The notes under the pieces were generated by a model. It was not told where the DNA came from, did no database searches, and saw only the letters and a list, made by a program, of their open reading frames with translations. From Bacillota bacterium (lineage in GTDB: Bacteria; Bacillota; Clostridia; Christensenellales; SZUA-584), in contig JAEZKQ010000026.1 in the NCBI GenBank assembly GCA_023436115.1, positions 248,001 through 312,000 on the forward strand: DNA of 64,000 bases, given 5' to 3'. The stretch's first letter is position 1, and the number at the start of each line of letters is the position of its first letter. Position numbers and translations under genes: made by a program. This document shows, in pieces, positions 14,951-23,705 of the stretch.

Positions 14951-17266
14951 TTATTTCTCCTCCTCTTTTAAGGGGTCAGCTATGAGCCCTTCCTCGACAA
15001 ACCGCTTAAACAGCACATGAGGATTCAGCGGCAGCTTATCGATCGCAACACCGGTCGCATGAAGTATGGCGTTGCGGATTGCCGGTGCCACAGGCGTTGC
15101 CGGGGGCTCTCCCAATGCCTTTGTGCCAAAGGGGCTGGTGGGCTCGGGGTTTTCCACAAACTGCGCTTCCAGATGCGGATGATCCAGCATCGTCGAGAGC
15201 TTATAATCCAGCAGATTGTTGTTGAGCGCTTTGCCTGTCTTTGGGTCAAACAGCAACTGCTCGCTGAGTCCGTAGCCGATGCCCATTGACATACCGCCAT
15301 GCACCTGCGCCTCGGCTAAAGCCGGGTTTATCAGCTTCCCGCAGTCGTGAACATTGACAATTTTCACAAGCGTGGCTTTGCACAGCGGAATATCCACCTC
15401 CACCTCCGCAATGCAGCAGCCGAAAGAGTAAGCGTTATTGTTAATATGGTAGCTCGATTCAGCAGTGATATGGTCACTTTTTTTGAGGCTGTACATCACC
15501 TCTGTCGCCAGCTCTTCAAGCGACATCAGTACCCTGCCATCGGTTATGCGAACTATATTGCTGTCCGCAATGTCCAAGTCCGGGACAGCGACGCGTGTCA
15601 GTTCGCTTGCGTGTTTCAGTATTTTTTCTTTGAGTATCTGTCCAGTCTGCGTGATGGAGAAACTGCAAACATAAGTCTGACGCGAGGCATATGCACCAAG
15701 GCCATGCGGCGAGATGTCCGTATCCTGACAAGAAACCACATGGACATCGCGGTAGTCCTTCAGACCCACCACATCAGCCGCCATTTGTGCAAAGGCCGTA
15801 TCGGCACCCTGCCCAATTTCTGTTTCGCCAACCTGCAGCTGCAGCGAGCCGTCTTCATTGAGCACCATGCGGCAGGAAGAATGCTCCAGAGAAATCGGCC
15901 ACACTCCGGTATTATACCAGAAGCACGAGATACCCAATCCCCGGCGGATGGGCCCCGTTTGATCCTTATATTCCTCTATCTTATTTCGATAGTCCATATA
16001 CGCCATCGCCTTGTCAAGGCACTGGTTATAGGAATCAAAATAGTTTTCATTCTTCGAAAAGTTATCCTTATAACCCTTAGGCATCAGATTCTTGCGCCGG
16101 AACATTTCCGGATCCATACCCAGCACTTTGCATACGTCGTCCGTATGGCTTTCCACCGCAAACATGGCTTGCGGGATCCCGTAGCCGCGCATAGCACCCG
16201 CCGCAGATTTATTGGTATAGACGGTATAGGCATCACATTGCACATTCGAGCACGGATACATTTGCGGAAAAGCTCCCATTCCCTTTGCCACAATCGAGTG
16301 TCCATGAGAAGCGTAAGCCCCCTGATCCGAAAACGCCTCCAATTTGCGGGCCACGTATGTGCCATCAGGTCGTACCCAAGAAATAATGTGCGAGCGGATG
16401 GCATGACGGACACGGTTGCTCACGAATGTGTCCTCCCGGGGTACGTCAATCTTGACCAGCCGACCTCCAAGCTGCTGAGAAACGTAAGCGGCTAACGGCT
16501 CATATAGCGTATCCTGCTTGTTACCGAAACCGCCGCCGATGTACGGCTTGATGATACGGATTTTGCCCCATGGCAAACCCAGCGCCTGGCCGACGGTACG
16601 GCGGACGATATGCGGTATCTGCGTTGATGAAACGACAACGATTCTCCCGTTTTCCCCATAGGCATACGCAATAAAATTCTCAATATGGCAATGCTGAACG
16701 ACGGCTGTATCATACCATTTATCCACACAGATAAGACCCGGTTCTTTAATAGCCTCATCATAGTTGCCTGTGTTGATAGACGTATGTTTTAGTATATTGT
16801 TCGCATAATCCTTATGGATCAAAGGCGCGCCGTCTTTCATGGCTTCCTGAGGGTCAAGCACAAACGGCAGCTCCTCATATTCCACCTTAACGGCACGCGC
16901 AGCTTGCGCAGCGGCGACCTCATTCTCTGCCACAACCGCAGCGACATCGTCGCCATAATAGCGCACATGACGGTTCAATAACCGACGGTCAGCTATATCC
17001 TGATGACCGGGATCGGTTGACCAGGGGTGCCCTGCTGTAGGAAACTTGATATCCGGTACATCAAAGCATGTAAAGATCTTCACAACGCCGGGTATCTTTT
17101 TTGCTTCGGAAATATCTACCGATTTGACGTATCCATGTGCGATTGTTGAGCGAACAACGACAATAATAAGCGCATTTTTATCGCACAAGTCATCTGTGTA
17201 TTTGGCACGCCCAGTTGCTTTATCAAATGCATCGACCCTTGTGACACTCTTACCTACATTACTCAC
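14951..17266 (-). CDS. xdhA: Xanthine dehydrogenase, molybdopterin-binding subunit
   Basis: A 771-residue catalytic subunit starting at a GTG (17264-17266) with GGGGGA nine bases upstream. The N-terminal hammerhead domain (KATGRAKYTDDL) is followed by molybdopterin motifs (GGGFGNKQDTLYEP, AAGAMRGYGIPQ, EIGQGADTAFAQMAADV, HDCGKLINPALAEAQVHGG). The catalytic Glu is in the final GTKALGEPPATPVAPAI. It hydroxylates hypoxanthine/xanthine-type purines. Neighbouring yqeB suggests a selenium-dependent hydroxylase in which selenium is a labile ligand, not selenocysteine; no in-frame UGA is needed. Confidence 0.92.
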   Translation of the reverse strand: MSNVGKSVTRVDAFDKATGRAKYTDDLCDKNALIIVVVRSTIAHGYVKSVDISEAKKIPGVVKIFTCFDVPDIKFPTAGHPWSTDPGHQDIADRRLLNRHVRYYGDDVAAVVAENEVAAAQAARAVKVEYEELPFVLDPQEAMKDGAPLIHKDYANNILKHTSINTGNYDEAIKEPGLICVDKWYDTAVVQHCHIENFIAYAYGENGRIVVVSSTQIPHIVRRTVGQALGLPWGKIRIIKPYIGGGFGNKQDTLYEPLAAYVSQQLGGRLVKIDVPREDTFVSNRVRHAIRSHIISWVRPDGTYVARKLEAFSDQGAYASHGHSIVAKGMGAFPQMYPCSNVQCDAYTVYTNKSAAGAMRGYGIPQAMFAVESHTDDVCKVLGMDPEMFRRKNLMPKGYKDNFSKNENYFDSYNQCLDKAMAYMDYRNKIEEYKDQTGPIRRGLGISCFWYNTGVWPISLEHSSCRMVLNEDGSLQLQVGETEIGQGADTAFAQMAADVVGLKDYRDVHVVSCQDTDISPHGLGAYASRQTYVCSFSITQTGQILKEKILKHASELTRVAVPDLDIADSNIVRITDGRVLMSLEELATEVMYSLKKSDHITAESSYHINNNAYSFGCCIAEVEVDIPLCKATLVKIVNVHDCGKLINPALAEAQVHGGMSMGIGYGLSEQLLFDPKTGKALNNNLLDYKLSTMLDHPHLEAQFVENPEPTSPFGTKALGEPPATPVAPAIRNAILHATGVAIDKLPLNPHVLFKRFVEEGLIADPLKEEEK

Positions 17267-17323
17267 AACGCATTCCCCCTTTTAATACATTTTCGTATAT
17301 TATTAAGTCTTCATCTGCTTTTG

Positions 17324-18154
17324 TTATGATTCTTCGAAAAACTTTATTCTTAAACTGAGTATGGCTTCCAAAACGCCGCCTGCAATTGCCCGTGATTTTT
17401 CGGAGATGGTATAACAATACTCCGGATTGTTTCTCGGGTCTACGTCCCCAATTTTCATATTCTCTTCAACGTTTGTTCCGGTTTGTATCAGGCCTCTTAG
17501 CATACCGCTCAGCGGCGCATACACCGGCACCTCTTCAATGCGCGCGATGATCTGATCCTTTTGAACGCTTTCGCCTATACTTGATATATTGGCTATTTTC
17601 CCCGATGCCGAAGCGCGGACAATCCGCTCAGTACTGTAGCCCTCAATGTTGCCGGGTGTGCCCGTATTCGGCGCCGCTTCACCTTCATAAATCACCCTGC
17701 CAAGGTTATGCCCTCTTTTTGTTTCAATAACGGCGTGAACATCACGTCCGGCGCAAAAGCCGGGCCCGAGGCCAACTACGATGGTAGCCATGTCAATTGT
17801 TGTGCCTATATTCCTCTTGGCTAATATGGCATCAACGACAATTTCCGGCGCCAGTTGCCCAAGCGATTGGCAGCCCGGATCGATCAGTACCGGAATCTTT
17901 TTTTCCACTAACAGCCTATGGCAATCTTTAACGGAATCTGCTTTGGCGGCGATTAACCCTTCAACGGAAGCTTCCCCGTCAAAAACCGCTTGCGCAAATG
18001 AGACAGTCCTTCTGATAACGGTGGGCTGCGCGGTCTCAAGAATCACGACATTGAACCCGCATCGTGCTAATTTATAAACAGTCCCTGTCGCCATATCTCC
18101 GCCGCCTCGGACAACCACCAAGTTCTTAAGCACCTGCATCACACCCTTTTTCAT
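17324..18154 (-). CDS. yqeB: YqeB/EF2563-family selenium-dependent molybdenum hydroxylase maturation protein
   Basis: A 276-residue protein from the ATG at 18154 (GGGGTGA upstream; ATGs at 18181 and 18139 are alternatives). It begins NLVVVRGGGDMATGTVYKLA, a Rossmann-like nucleotide-binding loop, and continues with VILETAQPTVIRRTVSFAQA, GPGFCAGRDVHAVIETKRGH and a C-terminal biotinyl-like repeat (GKIANISSIGESVQKDQIIARIE). The family is found with xanthine dehydrogenases that carry labile selenium and is thought to act in their maturation. It is the first gene of the operon yqeB-xdhA-xdhB-xdhC-guaD-8-oxoguanine deaminase. Confidence 0.9.
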   Translation of the reverse strand: MKKGVMQVLKNLVVVRGGGDMATGTVYKLARCGFNVVILETAQPTVIRRTVSFAQAVFDGEASVEGLIAAKADSVKDCHRLLVEKKIPVLIDPGCQSLGQLAPEIVVDAILAKRNIGTTIDMATIVVGLGPGFCAGRDVHAVIETKRGHNLGRVIYEGEAAPNTGTPGNIEGYSTERIVRASASGKIANISSIGESVQKDQIIARIEEVPVYAPLSGMLRGLIQTGTNVEENMKIGDVDPRNNPEYCYTISEKSRAIAGGVLEAILSLRIKFFEES

Positions 18155-18334
18155 TTCACCCCGTTTACACACAGTGCACATTCAGTGTTATTGCCTATTC
18201 ATACTGTTTTATTTTCTTTACCCTCTCTTATAAGCGCTTAGAAAACAAAACCCCTGACTATAAAAGATACACTTTGAAAAATCCGACTCACCACCTTCAA
18301 CACCTGTGTCTCAGTATGATTTCTCAACCTGTAT

Positions 18335-18407
18335 CTCTTGTAGCCTGGGGCAATTTACGGTTGCCTGGTCAGAAACGTCCAAACCAATTAATGGACTTAT
18401 ACAAGAG
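18335..18407 (-). ncRNA. Purine-riboswitch-like aptamer (variant core) ahead of yqeB-xdh
   Basis: On the minus strand CTCTTGTA (18400-18407) and TACAAGAG (18335-18342) make an 8-bp P1. Inside are J1/2 TAAG, P2 GTCCA/TGGAC with an AATTGG loop, J2/3 GTTTCTGACC, P3 GGCAA/TTGCC with the hallmark loop CCGTAAA, and J3/1 GGCTA. This is the guanine/adenine riboswitch plan in order and spacing. U47, U51 and C74 (xpt numbering) are kept. The usual TCTACC reads TCTGACC and the usual GACTA reads GGCTA, so the A52/A73 layer is changed. The kept C74 argues for guanine-type pairing (guanine, hypoxanthine or an oxidised purine). It lies about 180 bases before yqeB. Confidence 0.85.
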
Positions 18408-18421
18408 CCATTTAGCTATGA

Positions 18422-18439
18422 ATATGACAGCCGTCATAT
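18422..18439. promoter_or_regulatory. Palindrome between promoter and aptamer
   Basis: ATATGAC, loop AGCC, GTCATAT: a perfect 7-bp inverted repeat placed just after the predicted transcription start and just before the riboswitch aptamer. It could be an operator or a 5' stabilising hairpin of the leader. Confidence 0.4.
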
Positions 18440-18469
18440 CAACAGCTACACCTATTATATTGTCAATTA

Positions 18470-18498
18470 ATTTTATCAATTTACTGGCTTCATGTCAA
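18470..18498 (-). promoter_or_regulatory. Promoter of the yqeB-xdh-guaD operon
   Basis: On the minus strand TTGACA (18493-18498), a 17-base spacer and TAAAAT (18470-18475). A second TATAAT lies nearby (18454-18459) with a poor -35. Transcription from either would begin shortly before the riboswitch aptamer, leaving a leader of about 300 bases. Confidence 0.65.
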
Positions 18499-18576
18499 GT
18501 TGTAATCACTCTCTGAGCCACTTTGGGATGCTGCGATTCTTCCGGTAAGCAAGGCTTTTAAAGGGCTACACTTACA

Positions 18577-18609
18577 CAAAAAAGAGACAAGCCGATAAGG
18601 CTGTCTCTT
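18577..18609 (-). terminator. Intrinsic terminator of the purine/nucleoside ABC operon
   Basis: On the minus strand AGAGACAGCC, loop TTAT, a GGCTTGTCTCT arm with one mismatch, then TTTTTTG. It lies 30 bases after the last permease gene. Confidence 0.85.
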
Positions 18610-18639
18610 CGTTTCTTGTATCTCGTTCAAGTCGTAAGA

Positions 18640-19611
18640 CTATCTGTCTTCACGGAAATAAGGAAGTCCCAAACTGGCGGGAGGCTGGTTTTCGCGTTTT
18701 CTGCGCATAGAGACGATAATCAAAACGACGATCGTGACAATGTAGGGCAGCATTTTGAACAGCTCCTGCGACGAGCGCGTAAGGCCGGGAATGTAAAAGA
18801 AGAGCCAGAAGAGAATGCCAAACAAGTACGAGCCCCATATGGCGTGTTTGGGTTTCCAGCGGGCAAAAATAACAAGCGCCACAGCAAGCCAGCCGAGCTT
18901 TTCGATGCCGCCGTCGTTTGCCCATGTCCCTTTAATATAGTCCATGACGTAATACAAGCCGCCGAGGCCGGTAATAGCTGCGCCGATGCAAGTGGATAGA
19001 TACTTATATTTCGTCACGCTGATACCGGCAGCATCCGCTGTCCCGGGGTTTTCACCCACCGCGCGCAGATTGAGGCCCTTGCGCGTTTTGTTTAGGAACC
19101 GGCTGACGATAAAAGCCAATATAATGGCAAGATAGACCATGAATCCCAACGCAGAAAAGACGCCCACTTCCGAAAGGAAGGGCAGCGTTGCGCGGTAAGC
19201 TCCGCTTGTCGCGGCAACGGAAATCTGGCCGACGCCGCCGGCCATCGTATTCATCGCGCCGCCGAAAAAGTTTGCAACACCCGCGCCAAAAATGGTCAGT
19301 GTCAAACCCGTGACGTTCTGGTTGGCACGAAGCGTGATGGTCAGAAAGCTGTAAATCAGACCGGCCAGAGTCGCGGCTGCCAGCGCACAGACAAAAGCGA
19401 TCACCAAACCAAGCAGCGGACTGGGCGTTGCAGTGCTCGATTCATACAAGAAAGAACCGGCCAGGCCTGCAATACCCCCTAAGTACATGATACCCGGAAC
19501 ACCGAGGTTCAGATTGCCGGATTTCTCCGTCAATATTTCGCCGACAGCGCCAAAGAGTATAACTGTGCCGAAAACAATAGCCGCCTGAAGCAATGACAAA
19601 ATCTGATCCAT
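18640..19611 (-). CDS. BMP-type nucleoside/purine ABC transporter, permease 2
   Basis: A 323-residue membrane protein from the ATG at 19611 (AAAGGAGG nine bases upstream). Its BPD_transp_2-type helices include LFGAVGEILTEKSGNLNLGVPGIMYLGG, the usual start of the YufQ/NupQ-like subunit, and ISVTKYKYLSTCIGAAITGLGG. It begins just after permease 1 ends (19613), so the genes are in one operon. Together with the ATPase and the BMP lipoprotein it would import nucleosides or purines, which fits the catabolic genes around it. Confidence 0.9.
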   Translation of the reverse strand: MDQILSLLQAAIVFGTVILFGAVGEILTEKSGNLNLGVPGIMYLGGIAGLAGSFLYESSTATPSPLLGLVIAFVCALAAATLAGLIYSFLTITLRANQNVTGLTLTIFGAGVANFFGGAMNTMAGGVGQISVAATSGAYRATLPFLSEVGVFSALGFMVYLAIILAFIVSRFLNKTRKGLNLRAVGENPGTADAAGISVTKYKYLSTCIGAAITGLGGLYYVMDYIKGTWANDGGIEKLGWLAVALVIFARWKPKHAIWGSYLFGILFWLFFYIPGLTRSSQELFKMLPYIVTIVVLIIVSMRRKRENQPPASLGLPYFREDR

Positions 19612-19612
19612 A

Positions 19613-20707
19613 TCAGTTTGCCTCCTTTCCACGGAAAACCAAGCGGTAATTCGTAAAGAACTCGCTGCCAAGAATGAAGAACAGAATAATACCTGTAATC
19701 ATTTTAGATGCGAAATCGTTGAGGTTAAACTGCGACGCGATCTGTATCGCGCCCTTTTCCAGGAATATCAGCAACGCCGCAACAAGTATCATCATAAATG
19801 TGTTGAACTTGGCAAGCCAAGCCACGATGATGGCCGTAAATCCGCTCCCGCCCGCGGTATTCGTTGATATCGTATGAGATGCACCTGCCACCGCAATATA
19901 GCCTGCCAAACCGCAGATAGCGCCTGAAATCATCATTGTACGGATCACGACGCTTTTAACCTGTATACCGACGTAACGAGCCGTGCGTTCAGATTCGCCC
20001 ACAACCGAAATCTCATAGCCTTGCTTAGAGTAACGCAAATAAATGTACATAAGAATCGTAAGCGCCAATACAATCACCACGTTCAGCAGATATTGCTGCC
20101 CAAACAGCGGCGGAAACCAACCGGCTTTTGTCTGCTGGTTGATGATGCCGACCGTGTTAGAACCGAATGGGTTCTCCCATAGGGCAACAAAATACGATGT
20201 GAGCTGTATAGCGACATAGTTCATCATCAGAGTGAACAGCGTTTCGTTCGTTCCAAAGCGCGCTTTGAATACAGCGGGTATAAAGCCCCATATAGCGCCT
20301 GCCACGCAGCTGACGGCAAGAGATACAACCAAAAGCATCCATGTCGGCATTGAATTGCCCAAATAGATCATGACAGCAGCGGTCGCGATACCGCCCACAA
20401 GTATCTGTCCCTCTGCCCCGATGTTCCAAAAACGCATTTTAAAGGCCGGTGCCAAACCGATACCGATACACAGCAGCATCATCATGTCGCGCAGTGTGAC
20501 CCAGAAGCGTTTTTCGGAACCGAAGTTGCCCTCGAACATAGCGCTGTAAACCTTAAGCGGATTGAGCCTAACAATGGCGTAAATGACGACAGCGCTGACG
20601 GCAAGCGCCAGAGCAAGACCGATGATACGGATGAGCCAGCCATGCCACATCGGAATCGAATCGCGCTTGACGATGCGCACAAAGGGTGTCTTGTTTGCTT
20701 TCTTCAT
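19613..20707 (-). CDS. BMP-type nucleoside/purine ABC transporter, permease 1
   Basis: A 364-residue membrane protein with about eight to ten hydrophobic helices. Family motifs include RDMMMLLCIGIGLAPAFK, FWNIGAEGQILVGGIA (the coupling region) and FGTNETLFTLMMNYVAIQL, as in YufP/NupP. It overlaps the ATPase gene by four bases (ATGA type), implying coupled translation. The exact purine or nucleoside carried cannot be told from sequence. Confidence 0.9.
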   Translation of the reverse strand: MKKANKTPFVRIVKRDSIPMWHGWLIRIIGLALALAVSAVVIYAIVRLNPLKVYSAMFEGNFGSEKRFWVTLRDMMMLLCIGIGLAPAFKMRFWNIGAEGQILVGGIATAAVMIYLGNSMPTWMLLVVSLAVSCVAGAIWGFIPAVFKARFGTNETLFTLMMNYVAIQLTSYFVALWENPFGSNTVGIINQQTKAGWFPPLFGQQYLLNVVIVLALTILMYIYLRYSKQGYEISVVGESERTARYVGIQVKSVVIRTMMISGAICGLAGYIAVAGASHTISTNTAGGSGFTAIIVAWLAKFNTFMMILVAALLIFLEKGAIQIASQFNLNDFASKMITGIILFFILGSEFFTNYRLVFRGKEAN

Positions 20708-22242
20708 TTTGTGTCTCCCCCTCTCAGTTTGGTCATCATCATGCCAACCTCGTTCTTATCCGCGCCTCTGCCAGGGACAATACCGCTGACCTTTCCACCG
20801 CAGAGAACAAGAATCCGGTCACAGAACTCCAGCAGCACGTCCAGATCTTCACCGACAAATATGACGGCGACACCTTTCTGCTTTTGCTGGTTGATAAGAT
20901 CATAAATGGTGTAAGATGAATTGATATCAAGCCCGCGCACCGCGTAGGCCGTCATCAGGACGGTCGGCGAGGAGGAAATCTCTCGGCCGACCAAAACCTT
21001 TTGAACATTTCCGCCGGAGAGCCTGCGCACCGGAGTGGAAACACTTGGTGTGTTTACAGACAGTTCGCTGACAACGCGCTCTGCCAAATGACGCGGTGTT
21101 TTTCTGTCGGTGAAAACGGATTTACCATGACGGAATGAACGAAGCATCATGTTATCAATTAGATCCATGTTGCCGACAAGCCCCATGCCCAGCCTGTCCT
21201 CGGGTACGAAAGAGAGCAAAACGCCCATAGAAGAAATTTCGCGCGGATCCTTTCCGACAAGCTGAATCTCCTCACCTGTTTCAGGGTCTATATATACAAT
21301 ACTCCCTGATTCAAACGGCTGCAGACCGGCAATGGATTCCAGCAGCTCTTTCTGTCCGCAGCCGGAAATACCTGCTATGCCGAGAATTTCACCGGAATTC
21401 GCGGTGAATGATACATCACAAAGTTTTGTGACCCCATCTTTATCGCGTACAGTAAGGCTGTCCACAATAATGCGTGGTTTTGGGTCTTTGGGCTCAGGCC
21501 GCTCAATATTCAGCGACACAGGGCGTCCGACCATCATATTGGTCATTTCGGCCGCGTTTGTGTCTTTCGTTGGCATACCGCCGACGAGCTGACCGCGCCG
21601 CAGCACCACAACGCGGTCGGATATCTCTTCGACCTCGTGCAGCTTGTGCGTAATAATGACGATCGCTTTGCCGTCATCTCGCATGTTGCGCAAGACAGCG
21701 AAGAGCTTCTCTGTTTCCTGTGGCGTCAGAACGGCAGTGGGTTCGTCAAGAATCAGAATATCAGCGCCCCTGTAGAGCACCTTTACTATTTCTACTGTCT
21801 GCTTCTGTGAAACGGACATATCATAGATTTTTTTCTCCGGGTCCACATCAAAGCCATACTTCGCGCAAATATCGCGAATCTGGTCGCCGACCGATTTAAT
21901 GTCCAAACGTCCATTCCCCGGCATACCCAATATAATGTTCTCCGCTGCGGTGAGCACATCGACAAGCTTGAAGTGCTGGTGGATCATGCCGATGCCAAGG
22001 TCATAAGCGTCTTTGGGACTGCGGATCGAAACCTCGCAGCCGTCAACCAATACATGTCCGGCATCGGGATAATAAATACCGGAGAGCATATTCATGAGTG
22101 TTGTCTTGCCGCTGCCGTTTTCGCCGAGCAAAGCAAGAATCTCTCCCCTGTATATATCGAGCCCGATTCTGTCATTTGCGACAATCGGGCCAAAGGTCTT
22201 GGTGATGTCGCGCATGCAGACCGCCGCTCCTGCGCTTTGCAT
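20704..22242 (-). CDS. BMP-type nucleoside/purine ABC transporter, double ATP-binding protein
   Basis: A 512-residue protein with two ABC cassettes. The first is canonical: Walker A GENGSGKTTLMN, then GMIHQHFKL, signature region MSVSQKQTVEIVKVL and Walker B ILILDEPTAVLTP. The second keeps AGISGCGQKELLESIAGLQ and the signature LSGGNVQKVLVGRE, but its Walker B reads TVLMTAYAVRGLD and its P-loop lacks GKT. It is degenerate in the way usual for sugar/nucleoside ATPases of the RbsA/YufO type. It lies downstream of bmp behind a partial terminator. Confidence 0.92.
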   Translation of the reverse strand: MQSAGAAVCMRDITKTFGPIVANDRIGLDIYRGEILALLGENGSGKTTLMNMLSGIYYPDAGHVLVDGCEVSIRSPKDAYDLGIGMIHQHFKLVDVLTAAENIILGMPGNGRLDIKSVGDQIRDICAKYGFDVDPEKKIYDMSVSQKQTVEIVKVLYRGADILILDEPTAVLTPQETEKLFAVLRNMRDDGKAIVIITHKLHEVEEISDRVVVLRRGQLVGGMPTKDTNAAEMTNMMVGRPVSLNIERPEPKDPKPRIIVDSLTVRDKDGVTKLCDVSFTANSGEILGIAGISGCGQKELLESIAGLQPFESGSIVYIDPETGEEIQLVGKDPREISSMGVLLSFVPEDRLGMGLVGNMDLIDNMMLRSFRHGKSVFTDRKTPRHLAERVVSELSVNTPSVSTPVRRLSGGNVQKVLVGREISSSPTVLMTAYAVRGLDINSSYTIYDLINQQKQKGVAVIFVGEDLDVLLEFCDRILVLCGGKVSGIVPGRGADKNEVGMMMTKLRGGDTK

Positions 22243-22268
22243 AGTGGATTACCCCCTTAGAAAAGTAT

Positions 22269-22296
22269 AGAAAGAGCCACTTTTGTGGCTCTTTCT
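22269..22296 (-). terminator. Twelve-pair hairpin between bmp and the ATPase gene
   Basis: AGAAAGAGCCAC, loop, GTGGCTCTTTCT: a perfect 12-bp stem on either strand, with only a short T-containing tail on the minus strand (ATACTTTTC). It most likely stops part of the transcripts or protects the bmp mRNA 3' end, giving more binding protein than transporter, as is usual in such operons. Confidence 0.75.
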
Positions 22297-22317
22297 GTAT
22301 GTGTAACAGAGTGTTAA

Positions 22318-23562
22318 TTACTGGGCATTCAGCTCAGTAATACCATCGATACGCAGACCGAAGTAAGGCGCGCTGCGCAGTGTCGATTCTTTGAATATAC
22401 CGCCTTCAATGGCTTCGCCTGTGTCGCCAACCCAGTCACCATCGGTGTCGATAGCCATGTAGGTTGTCACAGCCTTGCCGTCCACAGTGAACTTGGAGGT
22501 GTCAAATACGTTGAGACTGCCGTCTTTGAGAGCAGCTTCAACTTCAGCAACCTTCTCAGCTGTGCCTTTGGCGCAGCTTTCGCCCAGCGTGGATATCATC
22601 ACAGCGCCTTCATTGTAGCCTTTTGCCCAATCGGTCACAATTTCTTCACCGTTGACGATGCAGTTAAACGCATAGGTGTAATAAACGCTCCAATCGTTCT
22701 GAGCGCTGGTCAGAGCGGCCTTAGATGCAACGGAGAGCATATCAACGTTGTAACCCACGCAGTAAACGGTGGTGCCGCCGTCGAGCAGCGCCTGGCAGGC
22801 AGCAGGAGCGCCTGTGGAGTCAGCGTGTTGGCTGATGATGATGCAGCCGGAAGAGACAAGCGCGTTAGCCGCTTCACCTTCAGCTGTCGGATCATACCAT
22901 GAGTTTGTATACTGCACATCCATCACGACGTTTTCGACGATGGACTTAACGCCGAGATAGAAGCCGGTATAACCGGAAACCACTTCTGCATACGGATAAG
23001 CACCGACATAACCAAGCTTGATGTTGCCATCAGCATCCTTATTCTTGTCAGTAACCTTGCCATCCGCAACAAGCTCGGCAAGCTTCATACCTGCGACAAC
23101 ACCCGATACATAGCGGGATTCGAAAGTATAGTTAAATGCGTTCTTTAAATTAGGCAGCTTAGAAAGAGCGGCTGTATCGCCCGTCATCGACACAAAGGTC
23201 ACATCCGGGTTTTCGCTGGCAGCCTGCTGCATATGACTTTGGTGACCGTAGCTGTCCGAGAAAATGTAGGTGCAGCCCTGTTCAACAAGGTCAGTTGCTG
23301 TGTCATAGCAGTTTTCGTCTTCAGAAACGTTGTATTTCCAGACGATCTGGTCTTTTTCAGAGATACCAACTGCTGCTGCGGCTTTCTTAATGCCGTCAAT
23401 GTGGGCAAAGTCATAACCGGTATTTTCGTCATGAACCAAAATGACACCGATCTTGACATCAGACTGCTCGCCCTGCGGAGCTTGTGGAGTCTGCGTACCG
23501 CAGCCGGCAAACGGCACGATAACCATTGCCAACACCACTAAAATCATTACTAACTTCTTCAT
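22318..23562 (-). CDS. BMP-family substrate-binding lipoprotein (nucleoside/purine)
   Basis: A 414-residue protein from the ATG at 23562 (AAGGAGG five bases upstream; the longer frame is not needed). The signal peptide MKKLVMILVVLAMVIVPFAGC ends in a lipobox with the Cys at residue 21. The mature part has the PnrA/BMP fold signs: KIGVILVHDENTGYDFAHID, CTYIFSDSYGHQ, GAYPYAEVVSGYTGFYLG and CIIISQHADSTGAP. It delivers purine nucleosides or bases to the permeases encoded next. It is the first gene of this operon and is preceded by an attenuator-like leader. Confidence 0.92.
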   Translation of the reverse strand: MKKLVMILVVLAMVIVPFAGCGTQTPQAPQGEQSDVKIGVILVHDENTGYDFAHIDGIKKAAAAVGISEKDQIVWKYNVSEDENCYDTATDLVEQGCTYIFSDSYGHQSHMQQAASENPDVTFVSMTGDTAALSKLPNLKNAFNYTFESRYVSGVVAGMKLAELVADGKVTDKNKDADGNIKLGYVGAYPYAEVVSGYTGFYLGVKSIVENVVMDVQYTNSWYDPTAEGEAANALVSSGCIIISQHADSTGAPAACQALLDGGTTVYCVGYNVDMLSVASKAALTSAQNDWSVYYTYAFNCIVNGEEIVTDWAKGYNEGAVMISTLGESCAKGTAEKVAEVEAALKDGSLNVFDTSKFTVDGKAVTTYMAIDTDGDWVGDTGEAIEGGIFKESTLRSAPYFGLRIDGITELNAQ

Positions 23563-23637
23563 AGGTTCCTCCTTAATTATTAAATGTGAAATCAGGATTA
23601 ACATTACTTTTCTCACATAAATGAGCCCTTTTTCTGG

Positions 23638-23705
23638 CTTCCCGCATCCTTTTAAATACGGGAAGAAAAAAATAAACAAAGATTATCTTCGCAGACATCC
23701 TTGTT
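23638..23705 (-). promoter_or_regulatory. Attenuator-like leader of the bmp operon
   Basis: On the minus strand AACAAGGAT (23697-23705) pairs with ATCTTTGTT (23675-23683), nine pairs with one G-U, followed by TATTTTTTT: an intrinsic terminator 110 bases ahead of bmp. Directly after it is a second hairpin CTTCCCG/CGGGAAG (23638-23665). A promoter TTGTGT-N17-TATTAT lies only just upstream. Another candidate, TTGAAA-N17-TAGAAT at about 23905-23935, would give a 340-base leader with room for a sensor. No known riboswitch was recognised in it. Confidence 0.55.

Noticed and set aside
15347..16495. A 382-codon plus-strand frame inside xdhA
   Set aside because: It is the reverse strand of a clear molybdopterin subunit gene; composition fits a shadow frame.
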